This document shows, in pieces, positions 15,093-22,605 of a stretch of 28,149 nucleotides of DNA (position 1 is its first letter; each line of letters opens with the position of its first letter). The stretch is taken from positions 1-28,149 of the forward strand of contig JBPYFK010000155.1 of NCBI GenBank assembly GCA_051984675.1, given 5' to 3'. The notes under the pieces were generated by a model that worked only from the letters and a program-made list of their open reading frames with translations, was not told the DNA's origin and did not search any database. Made by a program: the position numbers and the translations under genes. This DNA comes from JBPYFK01 sp051984675 (GTDB taxonomy: Bacteria > Actinomycetota > Actinomycetes > Mycobacteriales > Pseudonocardiaceae).

Positions 15093-17321
15093 CTATCCGA
15101 TGTCCCGATTTCGATTACGCTCGGTGAGAGCTTGGGTGATGTCGTCGCGGTGGAAGCCGCGCCGGTTGCGGCCTTCGCCGTGCTCGTCGGTGCCCCAGAC
15201 TTGGCGGTTGGCCTTCACGCCGTGGGGCTTGAGCGCGGCCGAGAGCTGGTCGGCTTCCCAACCCTCGTAGACCTCGGGGCGCAGCTCGATCAGCCGGGTG
15301 ACGGCCCGTTCGTTCCACACCTTCGGCTCGGTCTCGGGCACCACGGCCAGCACGTCTTCCAGCAGCGTGTCCCGTCGGGTGGTGTCGACTTCGGGGGCTT
15401 GGCCGATGGCGTGACCAGACAGAGTGCCGGCCTGCTCGCGTAGCTGGCGGGCGTAGGCGGCGATCTTTTCGGCGGCGGGGCCGTCGATGTAGACCCCGCG
15501 CACGATGCGGGCGTCTTCGCCTTCCCCGACGAGGTAGCCGATGCCCTTGTCCTGCCAGGAGAACGTGGTGGCTCGGACACCCTGTTTGTACTTCGAGGTG
15601 CCCAGCACCATGTCGTTTTCGGTTTGGCCCTGGACCTTGAGGCAGTACCGGGTGGAGGCGTTGGCCGAGATCCCGGTGGGCAGGCTCTTGGCGTCCGGCC
15701 GCTGGGTAGCCAGGGCCAGGATGATCCCCAACGCGGGACCGCGTTTGACGAGGTCCGTGGCGATGCCTTCCAGCTCGGCGCCGTGTTGTTCGTGCTCGAA
15801 CCACACCTGGCACTCGTCCACCCCGATCACGATCGGATGCAGACCCAGGGACTTCTTGTCGGCCAGCTCGGGGGTGACCTTGTTTTCCGGGCACAGGCCC
15901 TGCTTGGCCAGATCCCGGATGAGCTTCGCCCGGCGGCGCAGCTCATCCCGCAGGCCACGCATGTCCGCCACCGCCTTCTCGATCTCCTCAGGTTCGTCAC
16001 CGACGCCGTGGCGGTGGGTGACCGCTTCGAGGGGGTCGAGGTCGCCGGTGCCCTTGAGGTCGTAGGTGTGCAGCTCGGTACGCGGGTCCAGCGCGGCGAT
16101 GAGCAGCAGTTCGCGCAGGGTGAAGGTCTTGCCCATGCGCGGGATCGCGCCGATGACCACCGAGGTGAACATCAGCGTGAGGTCCACCCACCGGCCGCGC
16201 TGGTCAGTACCAAACGGTTGGGGCTGGAACAGGTCGACCTGTTTGCTCTTGCGCAGCGCCCAGGCGGGTTGTTTGGCCTTGCGCATGTCCTGATCTCCGA
16301 CCCAGAGCACGAGGCGGCCTTCGTGCTCGCCCGGGTCGCGTTCCGGCCACACACAGCCCAAGGGGCGCCGTAGGCCGGAGGCGAGCTTGGCGCGGCGGTC
16401 CATGATGTCCCCCGGCGTGACACCCAGGGGCAGGTCGACGTCGGCCCGCCACCCTTTGCCGTCGCGGGCAATCGGCTTCGGGAACCCGATGCCGGACCCG
16501 CCTTTGGCCATGGCCTGGGTGATCTGGGAGATCCCCAGCGAGGCCAGGGCGTCTTCGACGGCGTTGCTGGTCAGCTTGGGCACCTTCGTGGACTCCACGG
16601 CCCGGCTGACCACGGGCTTGTCCGCCGGGGCACCCAGCCAGCCCAGACCGGCGGCGGCCAGGGCGACGGCGGCGTACTGGACCAGCTCCGGCAGGAGTTC
16701 GCGACCGATCAGGATCGCCGCCAATCCGGCGCTACCGAGCCCGGCGAACATGACCGCCCGTGCCCGCACGCGGCCGTCGCGCTGGATGGACAGTTTGAGG
16801 TATTCGGTGGCGTCGTTGCGGTTGGCGGCGGCTTGGCGCACCGGGTGGCCCTCGGCGTCGGTCAACCACCGCACCAGGCCGCGCACCAGGCGCAGCGCGC
16901 CCTGCGGCATCCGCGCCACCAACCGGCCGACATACACCGGGCACCGCAGGCCGTGAAACGCAGTGGTGTGCAGGGTATACCGCAGCGCCCACCGAGCCGT
17001 GTCAAGGAACTCCTGCCGCGAGGACAGCCACCCCGGCAAGATCGGCTGCCACTTCTCCCGGCGCAGCAACGGATGCGACCGCTCACCGGCAGGGGTGGGC
17101 CTGTCCACCTGTTGAGGGGGCATGACCAGCTCGCCTTCGAGTACCGGCCCGCTCGGATCGCCACCTGACTCGCTGTCCTGAGTGGACGGTCCGGCGTTCT
17201 CAGCGGGCTGCTCGGTGGCGTCGTCGGTGCTGGTCTGTGGCTGCTGGACGGGCAGGTGGTAGACCTTCGCCCCACCGGCGTCGTCTTCGTGGTTCTTGGG
17301 TCGTTGCAGGTGGTCGGTCAT
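15093..17321 (-). CDS. FtsK/SpoIIIE-type (TraB/TraSA-like) conjugal DNA translocase
   Basis: A 742-aa membrane ATPase that would move double-stranded element DNA between hyphae. An N-terminal charged region is followed by two membrane segments near residues 195-245 (VMFAGLGSAGLAAILIGREL and the following Ala/Leu/Gly-rich stretch). The motor domain has Walker A GAIPRMGKT (Lys398) and Walker B IVIGVDE (Asp502, Glu503). The C-terminal part, about residues 660-742, looks like a winged-helix/gamma-type DNA-recognition domain (TRLIELRPEVYEGWEADQLS). The ATG at 17321 shares one base with the upstream stop codon (TGATG), so translation is coupled. Confidence 0.93.
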   Translation of the reverse strand: MTDHLQRPKNHEDDAGGAKVYHLPVQQPQTSTDDATEQPAENAGPSTQDSESGGDPSGPVLEGELVMPPQQVDRPTPAGERSHPLLRREKWQPILPGWLSSRQEFLDTARWALRYTLHTTAFHGLRCPVYVGRLVARMPQGALRLVRGLVRWLTDAEGHPVRQAAANRNDATEYLKLSIQRDGRVRARAVMFAGLGSAGLAAILIGRELLPELVQYAAVALAAAGLGWLGAPADKPVVSRAVESTKVPKLTSNAVEDALASLGISQITQAMAKGGSGIGFPKPIARDGKGWRADVDLPLGVTPGDIMDRRAKLASGLRRPLGCVWPERDPGEHEGRLVLWVGDQDMRKAKQPAWALRKSKQVDLFQPQPFGTDQRGRWVDLTLMFTSVVIGAIPRMGKTFTLRELLLIAALDPRTELHTYDLKGTGDLDPLEAVTHRHGVGDEPEEIEKAVADMRGLRDELRRRAKLIRDLAKQGLCPENKVTPELADKKSLGLHPIVIGVDECQVWFEHEQHGAELEGIATDLVKRGPALGIILALATQRPDAKSLPTGISANASTRYCLKVQGQTENDMVLGTSKYKQGVRATTFSWQDKGIGYLVGEGEDARIVRGVYIDGPAAEKIAAYARQLREQAGTLSGHAIGQAPEVDTTRRDTLLEDVLAVVPETEPKVWNERAVTRLIELRPEVYEGWEADQLSAALKPHGVKANRQVWGTDEHGEGRNRRGFHRDDITQALTERNRNRDIG

Positions 17322-18211
17322 CACGGGACCTCCGGGGCTGGGGTGGTGTCGGTGCGGAGTAGATGGGTCAGCGCGGCGCCCATGCCGAGCACAGCCACGG
17401 GCAGGCAGGCCACGAGGGTGGTGATCCACCACGGCGCGGTGGTCATGCCGGCCGCGGTCATCAGGTGGTAGGCCACCTGGCCCAGGGCGCCGAGGATGAG
17501 GGAGCCGAGCGCGGAGACCTTCGCGAACCGGCGGGCACGCGGTGGCACCCGGCCGGACAGCCACACGCGCAGCGCGTAGGCGGCGTAGGTCTCCACCCCG
17601 ATCGGCAGAGTGATCGCGGAGTTCAGCTGCACCGTGTCCCAGATCCCCGGTAGCGGGTGGACCATGCCGAACCCGGTGAGTCCGCCCAGGCCGACCCAGC
17701 CGGACCAGATCGACACGAACGCGGGCAGCGCCAGCAGCACCACCGGCCACACCGGCACGGACTCCGTCCACGGTGAGCCGGCGGTGGCGCCCGAGCGTGA
17801 TGCTGGGTTCGCGCCGGCCGCTGCCTGCTCCGACGCCTCCTCACTAGCGGGGTCGGACGGCGAAGCTGGACCTCGCTCCGGCGCTGGGGCCGAGCCGGCG
17901 TCGTCTGCGGACTCAGCCGGGACGGTCTCCACGATCGGCAGCGGCTGGGTGGGCTCGTCGGACGCGTCGGTTGACTCCAAGCCGGCGACGAGGTGCAGCC
18001 GCGGAGCCGTCCCGGACTCGGCGGACTCATCGTTGCCGGCCCCGGTGGTGCCGAGCTGTTTGAGGATCTCGTTGGCCTTGCGGGCACCGATGCGGAACTC
18101 GCTCATCAGCCGGTTCCGCGAGGGAACCTCGCCGAGGTGTTGAGCCAGTTCGCATGCTCGGGGCAGCAGTTCCTCGACCGGCACCGGATAGGCGCTCTTC
18201 GGGGTAGACAT
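17321..18211 (-). CDS. Membrane protein with N-terminal HTH-like segment, spread (Spd) type
   Basis: A 296-aa protein. Residues 10-55 look like a helix-turn-helix (LPRACELAQHLGEVPSRNRL, then SEFRIGARKANEILKQLGTT). Then comes a Ser/Ala/Glu-rich linker of about 90 residues and four predicted membrane helices starting with VWPVVLLALPAFVSIWSGWV. This order is typical of the DUF2637/SpdB-like proteins encoded before tra in actinomycete elements, which act in spread of DNA through the mycelium. It overlaps the next gene by one base and the 75-aa gene before it by one base. Confidence 0.85.
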   Translation of the reverse strand: MSTPKSAYPVPVEELLPRACELAQHLGEVPSRNRLMSEFRIGARKANEILKQLGTTGAGNDESAESGTAPRLHLVAGLESTDASDEPTQPLPIVETVPAESADDAGSAPAPERGPASPSDPASEEASEQAAAGANPASRSGATAGSPWTESVPVWPVVLLALPAFVSIWSGWVGLGGLTGFGMVHPLPGIWDTVQLNSAITLPIGVETYAAYALRVWLSGRVPPRARRFAKVSALGSLILGALGQVAYHLMTAAGMTTAPWWITTLVACLPVAVLGMGAALTHLLRTDTTPAPEVP

Positions 18212-18438
18212 CAGCCGATCACCTCCAACCGATACGCAGGATTAGGGGCGCACTCGCCCAGCCAATCCAGGCAGACCACGACGGCCTTGAACACGGCGAC
18301 CAGGCCGAACGCGCCGAGCCCGGCCGTGCGAGCGAGACCGGACAGCAGCGCCAGGACGAGCAGGAGCAGCGCAGGCAACGCGGCACGCACGGTGAACTGC
18401 GCCAAGGCGCGGGTATGACGGGCAAGAAGTGCGCTCAT
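18211..18438 (-). CDS. Small two-helix membrane protein (75 aa)
   Basis: Two hydrophobic stretches (LPALLLLVLALLSGLARTAG and GAFGLVAVFKAVVVCLDWLG) separated by a short turn. It has coupled start and stop codons with both neighbours: ATGA with the upstream gene and TGATG with the downstream gene. Very likely a partner of the spread/transfer membrane proteins. No sequence motif defines its function. Confidence 0.8.
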   Translation of the reverse strand: MSALLARHTRALAQFTVRAALPALLLLVLALLSGLARTAGLGAFGLVAVFKAVVVCLDWLGECAPNPAYRLEVIG

Positions 18439-18902
18439 GCGGCCTCACCCCTGCCGGTCCGTTCCTCCAGGTCCTCCGCACGCAGGTCGTCCTCGGCCGC
18501 TAGGGCGCGCAGATCGAGCACCCGGTGATAGAGGGCGGCATGCAGCGACGGGAGGTCACAGAAATCCTTGGCCAGGGCCAAGTAGGCGTCTGCCAGTTCA
18601 TGGCGGGCGCGCGCCAGGTCCCGGCAGCTCTGAGGAGTTCGGCTTTCCAGGACGGCGTCGAGCGCGCGGTCTACGTAGTCGTCGGCCGCCTCAGCGCGGG
18701 CCAGCATCTCGCTCGAGAGGGTCACGGTCAGATCCGGTGTGGCAACCGGCTTTACCATCGGGTTCTCCTCACTGCTCATGTGGTGGTTGGGAGTCCCGGC
18801 CCGGCAGGTGTTCTTGGCGGAATCGGCTGCCGGGCTCGGGGTTGTTGGTGGTTGATCGGACAGGCGAATCGCCTCACTCGTCGCCGTAGAAGGCGTCTTC
18901 AT
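18435..18902 (-). CDS. Element protein, helical, unknown function (155 aa)
   Basis: The first 40 residues are Ser/Thr/Pro-rich and disordered. The rest is helical (TVTLSSEMLARAEAADDYVD, then CRDLARARHELADAYLALAK). ATG 18902 overlaps the upstream stop codon (ATGA) and is preferred. An inner ATG at 18779 (MSSEENP) is an alternative and would give 114 aa. No known domain recognised. Confidence 0.7.
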   Translation of the reverse strand: MKTPSTATSEAIRLSDQPPTTPSPAADSAKNTCRAGTPNHHMSSEENPMVKPVATPDLTVTLSSEMLARAEAADDYVDRALDAVLESRTPQSCRDLARARHELADAYLALAKDFCDLPSLHAALYHRVLDLRALAAEDDLRAEDLEERTGRGEAA

Positions 18903-19180
18903 GCCGCCTCACCGCTGGTCGAAGACGTGGTGTCGCTGCGCCCGGGCAGGGAATCCGGCAGCGAGCGGACCACTTGCCGCACTTGGCGACGAACCCGCCG
19001 GTGTTCTGTGGAATCCGCCGGTGTGGGCGATTGCGGGAGCACGTCCGTGACCTCGGCGTACGCCTCGTTGATCAGTACATCGATGGCAGCTTCGTCCAGG
19101 CCGTCAGGCGAGAAGTTCTGTCCGATCGGCCGGTCGGACAGCGAGCGGGCGATCGAGCGAGGTAGTGAGCCGTACCTCAT
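18899..19180 (-). CDS. First gene of the transfer operon, unknown function (93 aa)
   Basis: ATG 19180 follows a near-perfect AAGGAGG at 9 nt spacing; the frame is open upstream to 19249, but without such a site. The protein starts MRYGSLPRSIARSLSDRPIG and has an acidic helix (GLDEAAIDVLINEAYAEVTD) and a basic helix (EHRRVRRQVRQVVRSLPDSL). As the promoter-proximal gene of the minus-strand operon, it sits directly behind the TAGCGCG operator-like sites. Confidence 0.75.
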   Translation of the reverse strand: MRYGSLPRSIARSLSDRPIGQNFSPDGLDEAAIDVLINEAYAEVTDVLPQSPTPADSTEHRRVRRQVRQVVRSLPDSLPGRSDTTSSTSGEAA

Positions 19181-19206
19181 GGCGTTGGCCTCCTTAAAGG
19201 TCAATG

Positions 19207-19302
19207 AGCGCGCTAACAGTAGCGCGAATAGTAGTGCCACGGAAGTCATGGGTGGCGGAACGTCGGGTGTTCGGTGGGTGTTGTAGGGACTAGCGCGCTA
19301 GT
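19207..19302. promoter_or_regulatory. TAGCGCG operator-like sites between transfer operon and repressor
   Basis: The perfect 14-bp palindrome ACTAGCGCGCTAGT (19289-19302) lies 47 bp before the XRE gene. Two more TAGCGCG half-sites, one on each strand, lie at 19209-19215 and 19220-19226, just upstream of the first transfer gene. A shared motif at both divergent starts fits binding by the neighbouring XRE protein. Confidence 0.7.
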
Positions 19303-19349
19303 TGGGCGCTACGATTTGCGCTGATGAGAGCGCCTTTAGGAGGGGTGTC

Positions 19350-19688
19350 GTGGGTAAGGACTGGGAAGCAGTTGCCAACGCCATCAACACCCGTTTGGCG
19401 GAGCTGGACATGACCCAGCGCGAGCTTGCCGAGCGTTCGGGTGTGAGCGCGGCGACGCTTCGTCAGATCCAGAACAACTACGAATCGCGCCGCCGGAGCC
19501 CACGTCTGCTCGCGGCGATCTCTGAGGGCCTGCGGTGGCCTTCCGGGCACCTCGCTCGCGTTCTTGAGGGCGAGGAGGCGACCGACGTCGAAGATGTCGA
19601 GGCGTTGCGCAGTGACGTCCAGTCTCTTCGCGAAGAGGTCAGCGAGCTTCGCGAACGCCTCCGTGCGCTCGAAGATCGGGCGATCTAG
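19350..19688 (+). CDS. XRE-family regulator with C-terminal coiled coil, probable element repressor
   Basis: A 112-aa protein. The HTH_3 domain is at about residues 3-65 (AINTRLAELDMTQRELAERS, then GVSAATLRQIQNNYESRRRS). A coiled-coil-like tail of heptads (EALRSDVQSLREEVSELRERL) follows, likely for dimerisation. GTG 19350 is chosen because AGGAGGGG lies just before it (19338-19345). It is divergent from the whole transfer/replication operon with operator-like palindromes between, so it probably keeps transfer genes off, like KorSA in pSAM2-type elements (role inferred). Confidence 0.85.
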   Translation: MGKDWEAVANAINTRLAELDMTQRELAERSGVSAATLRQIQNNYESRRRSPRLLAAISEGLRWPSGHLARVLEGEEATDVEDVEALRSDVQSLREEVSELRERLRALEDRAI

Positions 19689-19741
19689 TGCGCACGCACA
19701 CTTGGGCTGCCTCATGGTCATCAGGTCCTCGCTGTGTGCGC

Positions 19742-19942
19742 TCACTGGTGAACGGTCTGCAGGAAGGTTGCGAGCGCCTCGACAACATCCTTCAGCGAAG
19801 TCGCAGCGCCGCTGAACCAGTGCGCGGACTCCACTGGGTGCTTCACCACGAGCGTCAGGACAGCGAGAGCTACCAGGCCGGTAATCAGCTTCGGCAGCGC
19901 TCCGCCGCCCGTCTTGATCCCGGGAAGAGTTTGCTTGGCCAT
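19742..19942 (-). CDS. Small single-span membrane protein (66 aa)
   Basis: Begins MAKQTLPGIKTGGGALPKLI, then a hydrophobic helix (ITGLVALAVLTLVVKHPVES) and an amphipathic end (SLKDVVEALATFLQTVHQ). It has a clear AAGGGAGAC ribosome-binding site. It converges with the XRE gene. Small proteins of this look accompany AICE modules; their role is unknown. Confidence 0.75.
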   Translation of the reverse strand: MAKQTLPGIKTGGGALPKLITGLVALAVLTLVVKHPVESAHWFSGAATSLKDVVEALATFLQTVHQ

Positions 19943-20047
19943 CAGTCTCCCTTTCGTTGTGGGTGGTTCCGAATGAGCCGTTGTTCGCTCACAACTCAAG
20001 AGTGCGGCCAAGCCATCCTGAAGAGAACTGTCGTAAAACCCCCGCAA

Positions 20048-20098
20048 TGCCGAACTTCTACCGAACCTCGGGTGCTGAACTTTCACCGAACTTCGGTG
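20048..20098. promoter_or_regulatory. Repeated palindromic operator upstream of aminotransferase gene
   Basis: Two 25-bp direct repeats (20048-20072 and 20073-20097), each ending in a palindrome: ACCGAACCTCGGG and the perfect CACCGAACTTCGGTG (20084-20098). They lie 46-96 bp before the start at 20144, a fitting place for a regulator binding to this operon, perhaps the HTH-SUMF1 protein two genes on. Confidence 0.65.
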
Positions 20099-20143
20099 CG
20101 GCAATGGTTCAGTCTTGCCTGATGAAGTGGGAAGCTAGCAGGT

Positions 20144-20923
20144 ATGGAGCTGAACGGCGTCCCCGTCACTGTTGACCAGATCAAAGCGCTGGCATTGACC
20201 AACTACGGCCACTTCACGTCGATGCTGGTCGAGGACAATCAAGTGCGCGGCTTGTCCCTTCACATGCAGCGTCTCGTGCGTGACTGTCGCCACCTCTTCG
20301 ACACGGATCTTGATGCCGACCAGGTTCGGGACTACGTACGGAAGGCCTTGGCCAGCAGCGAGCAGCCGACCGTTGTGCGGGTGACTGTCTATGACCCAGC
20401 GCTCGATCTGGGGACGATCGGGGCGGTTGCTCATCCTCACGTCCTAGTCACCACGCGTTCAGCTGCTAAGGGACACCCAAAGCCTTGGCGCCTACAAACA
20501 ATTTCCTACCGCCGCGAAGAACCATCGGTAAAGCACGTCGGACTTTTCGGTGCGATGAAGCATCGGCGCTCTGCTCAGCGCGAGGGATTTGACGATGTCG
20601 TCTTCCAAAACCCGGACGGCACCATTTCTGAGATCGCCACTTCGAATATCGGCTTCGTGAGAGACGGGAAGGTCATTTGGCCGCGTTCTGAGTACCTGCC
20701 GGGTATTACGATGACCCTTCTTCGCCAGGCACTCGATGAGCCGGTCGTTTCCGAACCTCTTACGCTCGCGGACCTGCGCAGCATGGACGCTGCGTTCGCG
20801 ACCAACGCCGCGACCGGAATTCGACCCATCACATCGATCGATAGCATTGAGTGGCCAGTTGAACACGCTGTGCTGCGTGAGTTGTGCGATCTCTACGCAG
20901 ACATTCCTGCCGAGGACCTGTAG
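20144..20923 (+). CDS. Class IV aminotransferase (PLP fold IV)
   Basis: A 259-aa protein, short for branched-chain aminotransferases and near the size of aminodeoxychorismate lyase. The PLP-binding Lys is probably Lys130 (SVKHVGLFGAMKHRRSAQRE), and the conserved Glu is 163 in DGTISEIATSNIGFV. The C-terminal phosphate-binding region includes LPGITMTLLRQ and a Thr pair near AATGIRPITSI. The substrate cannot be told. The start at 20144 follows AGCAGGT. The gene is followed 57 bp later by the HTH-SUMF1 gene in the same direction. Confidence 0.88.
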   Translation: MELNGVPVTVDQIKALALTNYGHFTSMLVEDNQVRGLSLHMQRLVRDCRHLFDTDLDADQVRDYVRKALASSEQPTVVRVTVYDPALDLGTIGAVAHPHVLVTTRSAAKGHPKPWRLQTISYRREEPSVKHVGLFGAMKHRRSAQREGFDDVVFQNPDGTISEIATSNIGFVRDGKVIWPRSEYLPGITMTLLRQALDEPVVSEPLTLADLRSMDAAFATNAATGIRPITSIDSIEWPVEHAVLRELCDLYADIPAEDL

Positions 20924-20980
20924 GAACGTCGCTGCTTCTGGTTACCCTTCCTTGGCGGAAGATCTCAAAGGGAGCAGCGA

Positions 20981-21916
20981 GTGGCGACGGTTCAACAGTG
21001 GTCAGGCGTTGAGGTCAAGGCCCTTCGCGAGGCGAAGCGGATGAGCCTCCGGGAGTTCGCCGCACACCTCGGCATCAGCGAGCGCATGATCTCGAAGTGG
21101 GAGGCGAACGGGGAGAACATCAAGCCACGCCCCGTCAACCAGGCGGCGCTTGATACGTGCTTGGCCAGGAGTGATACCGACACGCAGGCGCGCTTCGCGC
21201 ACCTCATGGGCGACTCGTTGGTCTCTGGCGAGCGTGCCGAGGCGAGCATCGAACCGATTGGTAGCAGCAAGATCCGTCACCCTGGCGACGGCAGTTCCAT
21301 GGTCAAGGTCGACGGCAGCGTTTTCCAATCGGGGCCGAGCAACGAACCGGTGTGGCTTCCTGCCTACTACATCGATGTGCACCTGGTGAGCAACGCGGAC
21401 TACGCCCGGTTCGTCGCGGCGACTGGGCACACTCCGCCTCAACACTGGGTCGACGGACAGTTCCCCGAGCAACTTGCCGATCACCCGGTTGTCTTCGTGA
21501 CCTGGAAAGATGCAGCAGCGTACGCAGAGTGGGCAGGCAAGGCGCTTCCTACTGGCCAGCAATGGGAGAAAGCGGCTCGCGGTACGCGCGGCAACGTGTA
21601 CCCCTGGGGCGATCAGCCAACTCCGGCGAAGTGCAATGTGCGTGAAAACGGGGTCGGTTCTACGACCGCGGTCGACTGCTATCAGAGCGGCATCAGCCCG
21701 TACGGCGTCTACGACATGTGCGGCAATGTCTGGGAATGGTGCTTGACGGAGACCAAACCCGGCCGGCATGAGCTAAAGGGCGGGGCGTGGACCAGCCCAT
21801 TCGACCGGGCCACGCCGTCATCGTTCAACGACGCGGCCGAGACGATGTGCGATGACGACACCGGGTTCCGGTGCGCCGTGTCCGCCGACGTCCTGGAGAA
21901 GGCGCTCAACGGCTAG
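20981..21916 (+). CDS. HTH-fused SUMF1/FGE-like (C-type lectin fold) protein
   Basis: A 311-aa protein. The XRE-type HTH spans about residues 10-65 (VKALREAKRMSLREFAAHLG, then ISERMISKWEANGENI). A SUMF1-type domain spans about 105-300, with VSNADYARFVAATGH, LPTGQQWEKAARGTRGNVYP, YGVYDMCGNVWEWC and the closing DTGFRCAV. The normal formylglycine-generating enzyme has two Cys between the GGS box and GFRC (C..YC). Here GGAWTSPFDRATPSSFNDAA has none, so FGE chemistry is unlikely and a sensor/binding role is preferred. GTG 20981 is preceded by GGGAG. Confidence 0.85.
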   Translation: MATVQQWSGVEVKALREAKRMSLREFAAHLGISERMISKWEANGENIKPRPVNQAALDTCLARSDTDTQARFAHLMGDSLVSGERAEASIEPIGSSKIRHPGDGSSMVKVDGSVFQSGPSNEPVWLPAYYIDVHLVSNADYARFVAATGHTPPQHWVDGQFPEQLADHPVVFVTWKDAAAYAEWAGKALPTGQQWEKAARGTRGNVYPWGDQPTPAKCNVRENGVGSTTAVDCYQSGISPYGVYDMCGNVWEWCLTETKPGRHELKGGAWTSPFDRATPSSFNDAAETMCDDDTGFRCAVSADVLEKALNG

Positions 21917-21972
21917 TGGCCGCTTGCCCTCGGTTACAACAAGCAGCGCGGGCGCAGCAAGGAAATATGTGG

Positions 21973-22374
21973 ATGTCTCAGCACGACACCAACGCCGCAC
22001 TGGCCGCGCGCCTCAAGACTGCGCTGGAATCCCGAGACCGGGACCTACTGGACCAGTTGCTCGCCCCCAATGTCCGGTGGGGAGGCGAGGAAGAGACGCC
22101 CGACACGTGTCACAACAGAACGGATGTCCTGCGCTGGTACGAAGAATTAGACGCTCATGGAGTTAGGGCGCGTGTCGAGGAAACGATCAACGACTCTGAC
22201 GCGATCGTCCTGGGGCTGCGGATCACTTGGCCCGATCACGAATCAAGCGAAGCTCGGATGTTCACCAGGTACCAGGTCTTCCGGGTCGTTGATGGACTGA
22301 TCGTCGACATACGCGGCTATCCCACTCGGAGTGACGCGCTGGCGACCACCGACATGCACGTACGGGACCAGTAG
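21973..22374 (+). CDS. SnoaL/NTF2-like protein
   Basis: A 134-aa protein. It begins with a helical NTF2-like segment (ALAARLKTALESRDRDLLDQ), then LAPNVRWGGEEETPDTCHNR, a DVLRWYEELDAHG helix and beta strands ending IVDIRGYPTRSDAL, the usual SnoaL-like order. ATG 21973 is preferred over ATG 21967 because AAGGAA is 8 nt before it. It may be an isomerase/cyclase-like enzyme or only a binding protein; no substrate is indicated. It is 56 bp after the SUMF1 gene, same direction. Confidence 0.8.
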   Translation: MSQHDTNAALAARLKTALESRDRDLLDQLLAPNVRWGGEEETPDTCHNRTDVLRWYEELDAHGVRARVEETINDSDAIVLGLRITWPDHESSEARMFTRYQVFRVVDGLIVDIRGYPTRSDALATTDMHVRDQ

Positions 22375-22605
22375 CGACCCATCATTGGCCGCGCCGGAAG
22401 GTGCCGGGAGAGCTGGACTCCGAGAAGTAGGAGCTAGAGCGCAGACGAGGCAACGGAGCGGGTCAGCCACCGGGCTCAATGCACCGCTGGATGACCCGAC
22501 TCGTCGCGATGGCCGGTCCCGGCAGCGTCACCGCAGCTGTTTACAGGACGCCGTTGGTTGACGGCGCCCCGGCGAGCCGAAGTTCGCGGGCGCGGTTGTC
22601 TCGTT

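Larger units (their letters stand above)
10970..19942. mobile_element. Actinomycete integrative and conjugative element (AICE) core
   Basis: This span holds the standard AICE modules: tyrosine integrase and Xis next to a tRNA, a replication-type ATPase, an FtsK/TraB-like translocase moving double-stranded DNA, membrane proteins of the spread type, and a divergent repressor. Most genes lie on the minus strand with 1-4 nt overlaps. The coordinates cover the recognisable core only. The left junction is tRNA-Phe or the scar next to it. No repeat of the tRNA-Phe 3' end was found further right, so the element may continue past 28149 and carry the peptide cluster. Confidence 0.85.

Noticed and set aside
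22375..22605. Short reading frames in the gap between the SnoaL gene and the methyltransferase
   Set aside because: No ribosome-binding site, no protein-like sequence and no clear hairpin; treated as a plain convergent intergenic region.
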